From contig JAGUQW010000012.1 of the NCBI GenBank assembly GCA_030154445.1, forward strand, positions 1 through 64,000: 64,000 bases of DNA, given 5' to 3'. The DNA is from Spirochaetota bacterium. GTDB taxonomy: Bacteria; Spirochaetota; Brevinematia; Brevinematales; Brevinemataceae. Within the stretch, counting starts at the first letter, position 1. The number at the start of each line of letters is the position of its first letter. Under the pieces are notes generated by a model. It ran no database searches, was not told where the DNA came from, and saw only the letters and a program-made list of their open reading frames with translations. The position numbers were made by a program, and so were the translations under genes. Below, in pieces: positions 55,396 through 64,000 of the stretch.

Positions 55396-55404
55396 GGGAT
55401 TAAG

Positions 55405-56352
55405 ATGATAGTACAAGAAAATATAATAGATAACAAAGAAATTAGAACGGCATGTTTAGATGGTATTATTGAAATTGCAAAAAAAGATGATAAGGTTTGT
55501 TTTATTGATACAGATCTTGTTGCATCTAGTGGTTCTGGTGTTTTTCAAAAAGCATTTCCAAAGCGTTTCTTTAATATTGGAATTATGGAAGCTGAAGCGA
55601 TTAGTATGGCTGCAGGTTTAGGAGTTACAGGGTACAAATGTTTTGTACACAGTTTTGCTCCTTTTGCATCAAGACGATGTTTTGATCAAGCTGCAGTCAG
55701 TTCTGCTTATACAGATATTCCTATTGTTATTTTGGGTACAGACCCTGGGATTACGACTGCTTATAACGGTGGAACTCATACTACTTTTGAAGATATAGCA
55801 ATGTTTAGATCATTAAGTAATACAAAAGTATTTGATATTTGTGATTCTGTTCAAATGTATGCTATTATCAAAGAACTTGGACAAAATATGAAAGGACTCA
55901 ATTATGTTCGTTTTGCAAGAAGACCATCTCGTAAGATTTATCAAGATGAGATGAGCTTTGAAATCGGTAAAGGTATAATGATTAGAGAGGGAATTGATAT
56001 TTGTATCTTTGCCTCTGGAGCAATGGTTTCACAAGCATTAGATACTGCAGATATTTTGAAATCTCAAGGAAAAAGTGTCAGAGTGATAGATCTTTTTACA
56101 ATTTTACCAATTGATAAAGATATCATTATCAAAGCTGCAAAAGAGTGTAAACATCTAGTCGCTTTAGATAATCATAATATTAGAGGTGGATTAGGATCAG
56201 CTATTGCAGAAGTATTAGTAGCACACCATCCTGTCAAACTTCAACAGATTGGAGCAGAAAGTTTTGGACAAGTTGCTACTTTTGCTCAATTATTAGATAT
56301 TTTTGCTTGGACTGGAGATAAATTAGCTAAAAAAATTCTTAAAGCTATTTAA
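55405..56352 (+). CDS. Transketolase, C-terminal subunit
   Basis: It has the pyrimidine-binding and C-terminal domains of transketolase: FFNIGIMEAEAISMAAGL (with the catalytic Glu), FAPFASRRCFDQ and VLGTDPGITTAYNGGTH, then RVIDLFTILPIDKD at the C-terminal domain. It lies 9 bp after the other subunit, so the two are made together. Its length of 315 is normal. Confidence 0.93.
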   Translation: MIVQENIIDNKEIRTACLDGIIEIAKKDDKVCFIDTDLVASSGSGVFQKAFPKRFFNIGIMEAEAISMAAGLGVTGYKCFVHSFAPFASRRCFDQAAVSSAYTDIPIVILGTDPGITTAYNGGTHTTFEDIAMFRSLSNTKVFDICDSVQMYAIIKELGQNMKGLNYVRFARRPSRKIYQDEMSFEIGKGIMIREGIDICIFASGAMVSQALDTADILKSQGKSVRVIDLFTILPIDKDIIIKAAKECKHLVALDNHNIRGGLGSAIAEVLVAHHPVKLQQIGAESFGQVATFAQLLDIFAWTGDKLAKKILKAI

Positions 56353-56427
56353 TTATATTGAAATTCTTTATCTATTATTATAAAAATTCTTAAAAATATG
56401 TTATAATATAATATAAGGAGTAATGGT

Positions 56428-57216
56428 ATGAAATTAAATATAATTATAGTATTATTGGTAGTTGTTATACTAGGAGCTTGTACTCAAAAAAACAACAATA
56501 AACTTATTGTTGGTATGGAATTAGCGTACCCTCCTTTTGAAACAAAAGATAATGATGGAAATCCTATAGGAGTCAGTGTTGATCTTGCTTATGAATTAGG
56601 TAAATATCTAAATAAAGAAGTTGTTATTGAAAATATAGCATGGAATGGCTTGATACCTGCTCTGCAAACTGGAAAAATAGATATAATTCTTTCTTCATTA
56701 ACAATTACAGAAGCAAGAAAAAGACAAATTGATTTTTCAGATTCTTATTCTAAATCATTGTTAGCAATGCTTGTAAATATCAATTCTCCTGTTAATTCTC
56801 TAGACGATTTGAATCAAAAAGGTAGAATTGTAGCTGTTAAACAAGGTGCTACCCCATTTATTTTTGCACAAAAGTATCTTACAAATGCAACAATTAATTC
56901 TTTTGCTAGTGAAAGTGCTGCTGTTACAGAGGTTGTACAAGGTAAGGCTGATGCTGTTTTATATGATCAATTAACAATTTTTAGAAATTATCAAATGAAT
57001 CCTAATACGACAAAAATTGTAGCCTTAGATATTGCTGATGAAGATGTTGATGTATGGGGTATTGGTATAAAAAAAGGTAAGACTCAATTGCAAGCTGATA
57101 TTAATAAATTTCTTATAGAATTTAAAGCAAATGAGGGTTTTAAAGAAATTACAAAAAGACACCTAATAGTAGAAAAAAAAGAATTTGATAAACATGATTT
57201 TGATTTTTTCTTTTAA
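56428..57216 (+). CDS. Polar amino-acid ABC transporter, binding lipoprotein
   Basis: Leader ends in lipobox LGAC (Cys18). The mature protein has the family pattern: VGMELAYPPFETKDNDGNP, VDLAYELGKYL, GLIPALQTGKIDII and FSDSY. It catches a polar amino acid outside the membrane and passes it to the permease. Substrate unknown. AAGGAG precedes the ATG. First of three genes. Confidence 0.92.
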   Translation: MKLNIIIVLLVVVILGACTQKNNNKLIVGMELAYPPFETKDNDGNPIGVSVDLAYELGKYLNKEVVIENIAWNGLIPALQTGKIDIILSSLTITEARKRQIDFSDSYSKSLLAMLVNINSPVNSLDDLNQKGRIVAVKQGATPFIFAQKYLTNATINSFASESAAVTEVVQGKADAVLYDQLTIFRNYQMNPNTTKIVALDIADEDVDVWGIGIKKGKTQLQADINKFLIEFKANEGFKEITKRHLIVEKKEFDKHDFDFFF

Positions 57217-57245
57217 AATAAATAAATTGATTAATAGGGGAATAA

Positions 57246-58016
57246 ATGGATAATAAAATATCAATAAAACCCCCTTCGCTAGTGTATCGATTAGGTAATA
57301 TTATTTTATTAATAATGGTATTATTTATTTTTTCATGGTTAACTATTCACAAATTAGAATTACATTTAGATTTTTCAATTTTACTTGAATATACAACACG
57401 ATTTCGACACGGTTTTTTAATGACAGTAGTAATTAGTTTTTTCTCATTGATTTTTAGTATGATTGTAGGATCATTTACAGTAATAGGAGTTCGTTCTAAA
57501 ATATTATTTATATCTTATTTTTGTAGAGTATACATTCAAATTATTAGAGGAACACCTTTGTTGGTACAGATATTTTTCTTTTATTATATTGTTGGAACAG
57601 CATGGGGTATTGAAAATAGATATATTGCAGGAATATTAATATTATCTCTATTTGAAGGCGCTTATATTAGTGAGATTATTCGAGGAGGTTTGTTATCATT
57701 AGATAAACAACAATACGAAATAGCTCAGGCCATAGGACTCTCTAAAAAACAAACACTTAGTTTGGTGATTATTCCTCAATTAATTATTAGAATTATGCCA
57801 GCATTAGCAGGTCAGTTTGCATCAATTATAAAAGATTCATCACTTTTATCTGTAGTAGCAATAATAGAATTAACACAAACAACACAAGAAATTAGTTCAA
57901 TTAATTATGCGTTATTTGAAAATTATCTTTTTTTAGGGTTATTGTATTTTATATTAACTTTTCCTGTAATTTTATTAAGTCAATATTTGGAGAAAAAATT
58001 TAGTTATGCACATTAA
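57246..58016 (+). CDS. Polar amino-acid ABC transporter, permease
   Basis: Membrane protein with about five helices and the HisM-family signature: RGTPLLVQIFFFYYIVG, then EIIRGGLLSLDKQQYEIAQAIGLSKKQTL (the EAA loop that meets the ATPase). ATAGGGG precedes the ATG. Its end overlaps the ATPase gene by 11 bases. Confidence 0.92.
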   Translation: MDNKISIKPPSLVYRLGNIILLIMVLFIFSWLTIHKLELHLDFSILLEYTTRFRHGFLMTVVISFFSLIFSMIVGSFTVIGVRSKILFISYFCRVYIQIIRGTPLLVQIFFFYYIVGTAWGIENRYIAGILILSLFEGAYISEIIRGGLLSLDKQQYEIAQAIGLSKKQTLSLVIIPQLIIRIMPALAGQFASIIKDSSLLSVVAIIELTQTTQEISSINYALFENYLFLGLLYFILTFPVILLSQYLEKKFSYAH

Positions 58017-58734
58017 ATTAGAGGCAATAAATCATTTTTTTTCTGATGAAAAAAAAGTGTTAAACAATCTTAATTTTGAAGATGAATGTAACTCTCTTGC
58101 TATTATAGGTTCTTCTGGAGGTGGAAAATCCACTTTATTAAGAATTTTAGGTGGATTGTTATATCCTAGTTCAGGTAATTTTTATTTCAATTATAATAAA
58201 ATTGACTTTAAAGAACATAATGAATGGTATAAAAAAATAGGGTTTGTTTTTCAAAGTAATGGATTATTCCCCCATTTAACAGGTTTACAGAATATTACAC
58301 TTCCTTTAACTAAAGTATTTAATCTTACTGTAATAGATGCTACTAAAAAAGCTAATGAGTTATTAGAACGATTTGGTTTATTAAAAGATGCACATAAATA
58401 TCCACATCAATTATCAGGCGGACAATGTCAACGAATTGCTATAGCTAGAGCAATCATTGTTAATCCTGAATTATTATTATTAGATGAGCCTACATCTGCT
58501 CTAGACCCAGAATACACTTTAGAAGTTTTAAATATGATTAATGAATTGGTAATAGAAGGTCAAAATATTATTGTAGTTACTCATGAAATGGGATTTGCAC
58601 GATTAGCTTGTGAAAAAGCAATGTTTTTATACGATGGTAAGATTATAGAACATAATAAAAGTGAGAACTTTTTTAACAATCCACAAAGTCCAGAGTTAAA
58701 TTATTTTTTAGCTAAAATACTAGAATGGAATTAA
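58006..58734 (+). CDS. Polar amino-acid ABC transporter, ATPase
   Basis: Walker A GSSGGGKST (35-43), Q-loop VFQSNGLFPH, signature LSGGQ (136-140), Walker B LLLLDEP (156-162) and H-loop VVTHEM are all present. It starts inside the permease gene, so translation is coupled. Powers import of the amino acid bound by the lipoprotein. Confidence 0.94.
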   Translation: MHIKLEAINHFFSDEKKVLNNLNFEDECNSLAIIGSSGGGKSTLLRILGGLLYPSSGNFYFNYNKIDFKEHNEWYKKIGFVFQSNGLFPHLTGLQNITLPLTKVFNLTVIDATKKANELLERFGLLKDAHKYPHQLSGGQCQRIAIARAIIVNPELLLLDEPTSALDPEYTLEVLNMINELVIEGQNIIVVTHEMGFARLACEKAMFLYDGKIIEHNKSENFFNNPQSPELNYFLAKILEWN

Positions 58735-58881
58735 AATATAAATTATTTATAAAAATATATAGAGATATTGACATAACTAAAAAAAAAGTATAAAATATAG
58801 ACATATATTATGTTGGTAATACAAGAATATATATACTTATAATAAAAATCTAAATAGAGAAATTAAGCATAGGGGGAGAAT

Positions 58882-60255
58882 TTGAACACTATTAATATTA
58901 CAGAAACAGTTCTTCGTGATGGACATCAGTCCTTATTGGCAACAAGAATGCCAACTGAAGATATGTTACCTATTTTAGAAAAAATGGATGAAGTTGGGTA
59001 TAGATCTTTAGAAATGTGGGGTGGAGCTACTTTTGATGTGGCTATGAGATTTTTAAATCAAGACCCATGGGATCGTTTAAAAGAAATAAAAAAATATGTG
59101 AAAAAAACACCTTTACAGATGTTATTAAGAGGTCAAACCCTTGTTGGCTATAGACATTATGCAGATGATACGGTTGATCTATTTATAAGAAAAGCTATAG
59201 AGAATGGAATAGATATTGTTCGTATTTTTGATGCTTTAAATGATATTGAAAATATTAGAGTTCCACTAGAAGCTGTAAAAAAATATGGTGGTATAGCTCA
59301 AGCTGCGCTATCATATACTATCAGTCCTGTGCATTCAATTGAATTTTTTGTAAATTTGGCAAAACAATATAGAGATCTTGGTGCAGATGAAATTGCTATC
59401 AAAGATATGGCTGGTATTTTATTACCTGAAACAGGATATAAGTTGGTTTCAGCTATAAAAAAAGAAATGCCAAATATTCCTATTGTTGTACATACACATG
59501 ATACTGCTGGTATTGGATCTATTCTTTATAAAAGAGTTACTGATGCTGGTGCTTATTCTATTGACACATCAATATCTTCTTTAGGTGGAGGATCTGCACA
59601 ACCTGTAACAGAAAGTATTGTCAAATGTTTTGAAGGAAGTACTCGCCCAACAACATTAAATCAAGAATTACTTTCAGAGATAGCTGATTATTTCAAGTTA
59701 TTACGAAATAAATACATGAATCAAAATTTAATTAATATTCAATCTTATTTTACAGAACCTAAACTTATTGAATATCAATTACCTGGAGGTATGCTCAGTA
59801 ATCTTATTTCTCAATTAACATCTCAAAAATCAATGGATAAATATGAAGAGGTTCTTCGAGAAATACCAAGAGTCAGAGCTGATTTTGGTTATCCAGCGTT
59901 AGTAACTCCTATTAGTCAAATTGTAGGAACACAAGCAGTTATGAATGTACTACTAGGTGAACGATATAAAATTTGTTCCAAAGAAGCTAAAGATTATATT
60001 AGTGGATTTTATGGAAAAAGTTCTGTACCTATCAAATCTGAAATTATGCAAAAAATTTGTGGTACAGAAAAATATTATACAGGATCTCCTTCTGCATTAG
60101 TAAAACCTGAATTAGAAAATGCTCGTAAAGAATATGCACATATTATTAATAATGATGAAGAATTATTATCATGTATTTTGTTTCCACAAATAGCAAAATC
60201 GTATCTAGAATCTAAAAAAAATACAGATTATATAGAAGTAGAAATACTACCATAA
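58882..60255 (+). CDS. oadA: Oxaloacetate decarboxylase alpha subunit, carboxyltransferase
   Basis: Moves the carboxyl group from oxaloacetate to biotin. Seen: ETVLRDGHQSLLATRM (metal site), Lys174 in AIKDMAG, and VVHTHDTAG with His204/His206, then the conserved PYC/OADA region to about 450. The biotin domain is absent and is supplied by the gene at 60604. The start is TTG with GGGGGAG 6 bases upstream. First of a four-gene Na+-pump operon. A related methylmalonyl-CoA or pyruvate-type enzyme is less likely. Confidence 0.9.
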   Translation: MNTINITETVLRDGHQSLLATRMPTEDMLPILEKMDEVGYRSLEMWGGATFDVAMRFLNQDPWDRLKEIKKYVKKTPLQMLLRGQTLVGYRHYADDTVDLFIRKAIENGIDIVRIFDALNDIENIRVPLEAVKKYGGIAQAALSYTISPVHSIEFFVNLAKQYRDLGADEIAIKDMAGILLPETGYKLVSAIKKEMPNIPIVVHTHDTAGIGSILYKRVTDAGAYSIDTSISSLGGGSAQPVTESIVKCFEGSTRPTTLNQELLSEIADYFKLLRNKYMNQNLINIQSYFTEPKLIEYQLPGGMLSNLISQLTSQKSMDKYEEVLREIPRVRADFGYPALVTPISQIVGTQAVMNVLLGERYKICSKEAKDYISGFYGKSSVPIKSEIMQKICGTEKYYTGSPSALVKPELENARKEYAHIINNDEELLSCILFPQIAKSYLESKKNTDYIEVEILP

Positions 60256-60274
60256 TTTATTAAAGGAGTATCGA

Positions 60275-60577
60275 ATGTTTGGAGATATACTTACACTTAC
60301 TGATACGGCTCTTATTACATTTTTAGGAATGGGAGTAGTTTTTCTAGTACTAATACTATTAACAATGATTTTGAGTTTATTTCGTTTTATTCCAGTAAAT
60401 AATATCACTATAATTTCAACATCTATTGAGAAATCTACGGATATATCACCAGCATATTTTTCTGTTGTCTCATCTCTTCACAAAGCGATTATTATAGCAA
60501 CGATTTTAGAAAGTCTTGAAATTACAACAAAGAAAACTCAAGTTAGAATTACAAGTATTCATAAAATTTCATGCTAA
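60275..60577 (+). CDS. oadG: Oxaloacetate decarboxylase gamma subunit
   Basis: One membrane helix (about 11-35, GMGVVFLVLILLTMIL) and a short soluble tail of about 60 residues. In known pumps it anchors alpha to beta. The length of 100 and the place between the alpha and biotin genes support this. AAGGAG precedes the ATG. Confidence 0.75.
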   Translation: MFGDILTLTDTALITFLGMGVVFLVLILLTMILSLFRFIPVNNITIISTSIEKSTDISPAYFSVVSSLHKAIIIATILESLEITTKKTQVRITSIHKISC

Positions 60578-60603
60578 TAAAACAGTAAAAATGGAGAATA
60601 ATA

Positions 60604-60978
60604 ATGTCAAAAATGTATAAAGTTAAAGTTGAAGGAAATATATACGAAGTAGAAGTTGAATTTGTTTCAGAGACAGCTGCATTTGCTCCTATACAGAATC
60701 AAGTACCAGCAACATCTTCGGCTCAACCTCAATCAACAACTTCATCAGTATCTGTTACAGGAAAAGGAATACCAATTATAGCACCAATGCAAGGTAATAT
60801 TTGGAAAATTGTGAAAAATATTGGTGATACCGTAAAAACAGGAGAAACGATTCTTATATTAGAAGCTATGAAAATGGAAAATAATATTATTGCTCCAAAA
60901 GATGGCACTATAGTTTCTTTATTAGTAAAAGAAGGTCAATTAGTTGATAGTGGATCTACTTTGGTAGAGCTTGCATAG
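60604..60978 (+). CDS. Biotin carboxyl carrier protein of the Na+ pump
   Basis: Residues 55-124 form the biotinyl domain with the signature EAMKMEN and biotinylated Lys90. A Ser/Thr/Pro/Gln linker precedes it. It carries CO2 between the alpha and beta subunits. GGAG precedes the ATG. In many bacteria this domain is fused to the alpha subunit, but here it is a separate gene. Confidence 0.93.
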   Translation: MSKMYKVKVEGNIYEVEVEFVSETAAFAPIQNQVPATSSAQPQSTTSSVSVTGKGIPIIAPMQGNIWKIVKNIGDTVKTGETILILEAMKMENNIIAPKDGTIVSLLVKEGQLVDSGSTLVELA

Positions 60979-60987
60979 GAGAATACA

Positions 60988-62109
60988 ATGCAAGAATTAT
61001 TGTTAAATTTATATCAAACAACTGGAATTGCAATGATGACTATATCTTCATTAATAATGATAGGTATAGGGCTGATATTATTATATTTAGCTATTGCAAA
61101 AGGTTATGAACCTTATTTATTATTACCTATAGCTTTTGGTATGTTATGGATTAATCTACCAACATCTATAGGAGAAGGATTGATGAATGAGGGAGGATTA
61201 TTATATATTTTATATCAAGGTGTAAAATTAGGTATTTATCCACCACTAATATTTTTAGGGATAGGGATGCTTACAGATTTTGCTCCTTTAATTGCAAATC
61301 CAAAAAGTTTATTATTAGGAGCTGCTGCTCAATTAGGAATATTTTTGGCTTTTTGGATTGCTGTTTTATTAGGAATGACAGGACCTGAAGCGGCTGCTAT
61401 TAGTATTATTGGTGGTGCTGATGGACCAACAGCTATTTATTTAACATCCAAATTAGCACCTCATTTATTAGGACCTATAGCTATTGCAGCTTATTCATAT
61501 ATGGCGTTAGTTCCTATTATTCAACCACCTATTATGAGATTACTTACAACAAAGAAAGAAAGACTTATAAAAATGGAACAGTTGCGGTATGTATCTCAAC
61601 GAGAAAAAATACTATTCCCTATTGTTGTAATGATTATTATTATTATGATAGTACCTTCATCAACATCTTTAGTTGGAATGTTAATGTTAGGAAATTTATT
61701 TAAAGAAAGTGGCGTAGTTCCTAATTTAGTTGAAAATGGAAAAAACGCTTTATTGTATATAGTTACTATATTTCTAGGAATTACTGTAGGAGCGACAGCT
61801 AAAGCTGAAACTTTTTTAATAATTGATACTTTAAAAATACTCACAATAGGATTATTTGCATTTATTATTGGTACTGCTGGTGGTGTTTTATTAGGAAAGG
61901 TAATGTGCATACTTAGTGGTCAAAAAATAAATCCTCTTATTGGAGCTGCTGGTGTTAGTGCTGTTCCTATGTCTGCTCGGATTGTTCAAAAGGTAGGAGT
62001 AGAAGAGGATCCAACTAATTTTTTATTGATGCATGCCATGGGACCAAATGTTGCTGGAGTGATAGGTTCAGCTGTTGCTGCTGGGACATTATTAAGTTTC
62101 TTTAAATAA
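60988..62109 (+). CDS. oadB: Oxaloacetate decarboxylase beta subunit, Na+ pump
   Basis: An inner-membrane protein with about nine helices that decarboxylates carboxybiotin and expels Na+. Seen: GGADGPTAIYL near 148-158, the conserved loop of the family, MLMLGNLFKESGV, and NFLLMHAMGPNVAGVIGSA at the end. Length 373 is normal. It ends the operon at a terminator. The pump makes a Na+ gradient from the decarboxylation energy. Confidence 0.95.
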   Translation: MQELLLNLYQTTGIAMMTISSLIMIGIGLILLYLAIAKGYEPYLLLPIAFGMLWINLPTSIGEGLMNEGGLLYILYQGVKLGIYPPLIFLGIGMLTDFAPLIANPKSLLLGAAAQLGIFLAFWIAVLLGMTGPEAAAISIIGGADGPTAIYLTSKLAPHLLGPIAIAAYSYMALVPIIQPPIMRLLTTKKERLIKMEQLRYVSQREKILFPIVVMIIIIMIVPSSTSLVGMLMLGNLFKESGVVPNLVENGKNALLYIVTIFLGITVGATAKAETFLIIDTLKILTIGLFAFIIGTAGGVLLGKVMCILSGQKINPLIGAAGVSAVPMSARIVQKVGVEEDPTNFLLMHAMGPNVAGVIGSAVAAGTLLSFFK

Positions 62110-62144
62110 ATATAACACTACTATATATATAAATTATTAAAAAT

Positions 62145-62174
62145 AAAAAACACAAGTTTAATACTTGTGTTTTT
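62145..62174. terminator. Terminator after Na+-pump operon
   Basis: AAAAAACACAAG pairs with CTTGTGTTTTTT between convergent genes. Confidence 0.85.
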
Positions 62175-62179
62175 TTAAG

Positions 62180-62986
62180 TTAAATAATATTTTCAAAAAA
62201 CTCTTTATCTTTATCAAAAAGATAAAGAGTTAATTTTGATGGTGTTAGGACTTGATTAAGTCTATATAAGACAATTTTCATCCTAATAAAATCTTGTGTT
62301 GTTGTTACTTGAGCTGGTCTCATACTTTGACAAGCTTTCCCTACATCCATATCAGCTATAATAGAATATTTATTATCAACTACTATTATAATTCTATCAT
62401 CATCTATGCATGAATTTTTAATATTTCTATCAATTTTATAAGTATAAAGATCCGTACCTGGTAAATGAATATCTCTATAAGAAAATCCAATAACTTGTAC
62501 TCCTGATGCAACTTTTTTTGATAAATATTCTTTTAAAAATATAGCATAAGTTTCATGATTAAAATAAAAAAGAATTTCTTTTTTGGCTTTAGTAATAATA
62601 TCTTGAATATTTGCAATAATTGTATCTTTATCAGATAAATTCCAAAAATCATCATTATCTGTATCTTTATCTTGAAAAAAAGCTAAGGATACAGATAATG
62701 ATGATTTAGCATCTGTAAAACGTTTTTCTAATGTTGTAAGAAAATTTTCTGGAGAAATAGGGCTATATTGTTCTGGGGAATCTTTTACAATTTTCACTCC
62801 ACCTTTTTCAACAAGTCTTGTAAGCATTTCATAGACAATAGGTCTTAATATACCGCTATCCTTAGCTAATTTATACCCTGTTACGGGATAATTTTTTAAT
62901 AATGCTAAATAAACAGAAGCTTCATTTCTACTAAGCCCAAGCTCTTCAAAACGATCAAGAAAATGAGAAGAGGTATTATCTGACAT
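62180..62986 (-). CDS. TrmB-like transcription regulator
   Basis: The first 75 residues form a winged helix with LGLSRNEASVYLALLKNYPVTGYKLAKDSGI, the typical TrmB start, then a coiled linker and a domain of about 150 residues (KKEILFYFNHETYAIFL) that should bind a sugar or other small molecule. AGGAG precedes the ATG. It faces the Na+-pump operon and might regulate sugar or central metabolism. The effector is unknown. Confidence 0.82.
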   Translation of the reverse strand: MSDNTSSHFLDRFEELGLSRNEASVYLALLKNYPVTGYKLAKDSGILRPIVYEMLTRLVEKGGVKIVKDSPEQYSPISPENFLTTLEKRFTDAKSSLSVSLAFFQDKDTDNDDFWNLSDKDTIIANIQDIITKAKKEILFYFNHETYAIFLKEYLSKKVASGVQVIGFSYRDIHLPGTDLYTYKIDRNIKNSCIDDDRIIIVVDNKYSIIADMDVGKACQSMRPAQVTTTQDFIRMKIVLYRLNQVLTPSKLTLYLFDKDKEFFENII

Positions 62987-63007
62987 AATTTCTCCTAAAA
63001 ATTTAGT

Positions 63008-64000
63008 TTATTGATTTCTATCAAAAAACCCTCTACCACCACCAAGTATTTCCATATTATTAGAGTCAATATTTATAATGATTTCAGTACCAAAAATTTC
63101 AGAACCTTTTTGTACTAAACGAGGATTGCCATACATATTAATCATATTATTAGAACCATGAAAAACAGCCCATCTAGAATATGCTATTTGATCACCATTT
63201 CCTTGAATAGAAACAACATCACCGATTAAATTACCTGTATCAGTAGCTTTGTTGAATTCTATTATATTAGCATGAGATATAGTATTTTGTTCTTGAAAAA
63301 AAATTGATGGATTTATTAAGGCTTTATAAAAATCAGTTTCATGATTATAAAAAAGGACATCAGATTGAAGAGTAAATCCATCTTCTTCTGAATTTGCAAT
63401 TACAGAACCTCGAGCAATATAATTATCTAGTTCTCCATTTTTAAATTGCACATTCAAACGATCTGCAACAAGTTTTTGAGTATCAGATATAGTTTGGACA
63501 TTTCCTGAAACAATCATTTTATCCTCTTTTGACCAAATTCTAACCTCTTCTCCTGTAATAAATGTTGTTCCATCATCGATAGCTATATTACCTTGAACAT
63601 GAATATAAGAATCATCAGGATATATTGTAATAACTCTTCCTGTAATTTTTGTAGAAATATTATTACCTTGTTCTAATAAAATTTGAGGAGATTTTCTTAG
63701 AATAATTTTTTTTTCTTTTGTAAAATAAGTTCCTTCTTGTGCTGAAAAAAATGTTCTATTATTTAAATCTGCAAATCTTAAATTACCATAAGCATAACCA
63801 ATTTCTTCTTTTTCATCGTAAGTCATTGTATCAGAAACTAATGCAATAGGTCCTTGACTGAGGGTTGGTCGTCTATTATTAAATGTTTCAAGAATAACTA
63901 ATCCATCTATTGTTTTAAATATACTTTTTCCTGCTGTTACAGCAACAGAAACGGATAATCCGTTAATTAAAGAAAATTGGACAATAAATAATAAGCTAAA
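63008..64000 (-). CDS. LptA/OstA-like exported protein (5' end outside the window)
   Basis: The frame stays open to base 64000, beyond the Met at 63826, so the true start lies outside. Near the edge a hydrophobic stretch (SLLFIVQFSLINGLSV) is likely part of the signal peptide. The visible 330 residues are a chain of short beta strands with repeats such as GNLRFADLNNRTFFSAQEGTYF, VQGNIAIDDGTTFITGEEVRIW and GEIIINID, the pattern of the OstA/LptA beta-jellyroll. Such proteins carry lipids across the periplasm. The final Gly-rich end is clear. Its upstream partner genes cannot be seen. Confidence 0.75.
   Translation of the reverse strand, partial: FSLLFIVQFSLINGLSVSVAVTAGKSIFKTIDGLVILETFNNRRPTLSQGPIALVSDTMTYDEKEEIGYAYGNLRFADLNNRTFFSAQEGTYFTKEKKIILRKSPQILLEQGNNISTKITGRVITIYPDDSYIHVQGNIAIDDGTTFITGEEVRIWSKEDKMIVSGNVQTISDTQKLVADRLNVQFKNGELDNYIARGSVIANSEEDGFTLQSDVLFYNHETDFYKALINPSIFFQEQNTISHANIIEFNKATDTGNLIGDVVSIQGNGDQIAYSRWAVFHGSNNMINMYGNPRLVQKGSEIFGTEIIINIDSNNMEILGGGRGFFDRNQ

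Overview
The window is AT-rich (about 30% G+C by eye) and looks like the chromosome of a Gram-negative anaerobe or microaerophile, most likely a spirochaete. Pointers are the NADH oxidase, the Na+-pumping decarboxylase operon, many short-signal lipoproteins, beta-rich exported proteins and an LptA/OstA-like protein. No marker names the genus, so the host is an inference.

Layout. 1-8.3 kb: housekeeping genes (a GAF-like protein cut by the window edge, pyruvate kinase, M18 aminopeptidase, radical SAM enzyme, exported and lipoproteins). 8.5 kb: tRNA-Ser(GCU) with a perfect consensus promoter. 9.3-14.8 kb: a defence-like island with a single-chain type IIG restriction-modification enzyme, a DUF3800-like protein and a small protein with a possible RNase H-like fold. 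The DUF3800-like gene lies between two copies of the restriction gene's 3' end. 15.0-24.1 kb: lipoproteins, two large multi-membrane proteins, a TauE/SafE permease, NagB and NADH oxidase.

24.2-45.7 kb: a Mu-related, contractile-tailed prophage. A Panacea-type antitoxin and lysis genes lie on the left. The leftward late genes cover terminase, portal, protease/scaffold, capsid, hub, spike, tail chaperone, tape measure, sheath, tube, baseplate and fibre. On the right are a LexA-like repressor and three rightward early genes, two of which resemble Mu Gam and Mor. I see no transposase and no integrase. Three things in it stand out: a canonical -1 frameshift site that joins two tail-chaperone ORFs, a second in-frame start inside the protease gene that would make a scaffold, and a 'moron' gene with its own promoter and terminator between 162-bp direct repeats.

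45.7-48.8 kb: an RNA-rich junction with a strongly structured leftward RNA (candidate 6S RNA), tmRNA (tag ANDNYAYAA), decayed ORFs, small ORFs and tRNA-Ser(UGA). 48.9-54.3 kb: two exported proteins, then a leftward maltose-type PTS and 6-phospho-alpha-glucosidase operon that lies between an intact split transketolase and a decayed copy of its 5' end. 54.5-64 kb: split transketolase, a polar amino-acid ABC transporter, a four-gene biotin-dependent Na+ pump (oxaloacetate decarboxylase type), a TrmB-like regulator and the LptA-like gene, which runs off the right edge.

A recurring theme is the insertion of gene cassettes between duplicated ends of the neighbouring gene, seen at three independent loci.
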